From NCBI GenBank assembly GCA_035249905.1, contig DATFFT010000085.1, positions 1 to 49,263 of the forward strand: a DNA stretch of 49,263 nucleotides, given 5' to 3'. Shown here piece by piece: positions 49,114 to 49,263 of this stretch. Source of the DNA: JAOUEA01 sp035249905. GTDB lineage: Bacteria > Actinomycetota > UBA4738 > HRBIN12. The notes below the pieces were generated by a model. The model did no database searches and was not told the origin of the DNA. It saw nothing but the letters and a program-made list of their open reading frames with translations. Numbering within the stretch: the stretch's first letter is position 1; every line of letters starts with the position of its first letter. A program made the translations under genes and the position numbers.

Positions 49114-49263
49114 TCAGGGGGCCTCTCCCTCCGCGAGCGCGCCGAGACCATGCATGCGGTCCTGGAGATCGTGGTGCAAGCCTCGATACACGTCGGCCAG
49201 CTCGCCCCAGCGCGCCGTGGCACGGGCGTCCGGGCGAACGACCCGTCGATCGGCCGGGGGGGC
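49114..49263 (-). CDS. C-terminus of probable FGGY-family carbohydrate kinase (partial)
   Basis: Only the last 49 codons are in the window and the gene runs past its edge. The visible tail VVRPDARATARWGELADVYR followed by LHHDLQDR matches the C-terminal helix of xylulokinase/gluconokinase-type FGGY kinases, where a P-D…Y/W-x-E-L-x-x-x-Y-R pattern is common. The nucleotide and sugar motifs would lie upstream and are not visible. It is on the same strand as, and 11 bases upstream of, the zinc dehydrogenase. The call rests on a short segment. Confidence 0.55.
   Translation of the reverse strand, partial: APPADRRVVRPDARATARWGELADVYRGLHHDLQDRMHGLGALAEGEAP

Noticed and set aside
1..49263. CRISPR arrays, insertion sequences, prophage, riboswitches and rRNA genes
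   Set aside because: I saw no spaced direct repeats, transposase or integrase motifs, long terminal inverted repeats, recognisable riboswitch cores or rRNA sequence.

Overview
The window is about 49 kb of very GC-rich DNA packed with short-gap, often ATGA/GTGA-overlapping genes. The gene order cysM–murI–metallo-beta-lactamase-fold hydrolase–rph–rdgB, Tat/lipobox lipoproteins, class III cyclase–ATPase–TPR regulators and several likely leaderless promoters all point to an actinobacterium, probably an uncultured Actinomycetota lineage. This is an inference from gene content; there is no rRNA gene in the window to place it.

Layout. (1) 2–6472 (+): an RbsABC-type importer: permease, lipoprotein binding protein, double-NBD ATPase, and a second permease fused in frame to a complete COG0402-type metal-dependent amidohydrolase. 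(2) 6491–10756: mostly minus-strand envelope and small genes (CapA-like phosphatase, L,D-transpeptidase, SnoaL-like protein, membrane protein, flavodoxin, small protein) with one plus-strand tRNA-Leu(UAG). (3) 10929–15951: a geranylgeranyl-reductase-like flavoprotein, a cyclase–NB-ARC–TPR regulator and an orphan histidine kinase. (4) 16003–19860 (-): the housekeeping run cysM, murI, Rv1339-like phosphodiesterase, rph, rdgB. (5) 19906–30946: two divergent blocks. Two RND pumps, a stripped-down adaptor lipoprotein and two related lipoproteins run leftward; an OmpR-type response regulator and its kinase run rightward. An intergenic inverted repeat lies between them. (6) 30971–49263: a GNAT acetyltransferase and then a large carbohydrate region. 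It holds three Gfo/Idh/MocA dehydrogenases, a ROK kinase, a bicupin, a HutC-type GntR regulator, a NagB-type deaminase, a DMT transporter, three SDRs, a PotABCD-type ABC importer, a TIM-barrel isomerase, two MDR dehydrogenases, an unrecognised protein and the tail of a probable FGGY kinase.

How the parts fit. The first transporter looks like an import-and-hydrolyse module in which the enzyme is tethered to the inner mouth of the channel. The RND block looks like an envelope-stress or efflux system controlled by the divergent two-component pair. The 31–49 kb region looks like a catabolic regulon for an unusual, possibly amino-substituted, sugar or polyol. Three related direct-repeat sites sit at the promoters of the bicupin operon, nagB and the third Gfo gene, next to or near the GntR gene, and are candidate operators. 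The most novel item is the permease–amidohydrolase fusion at 4019–6472.
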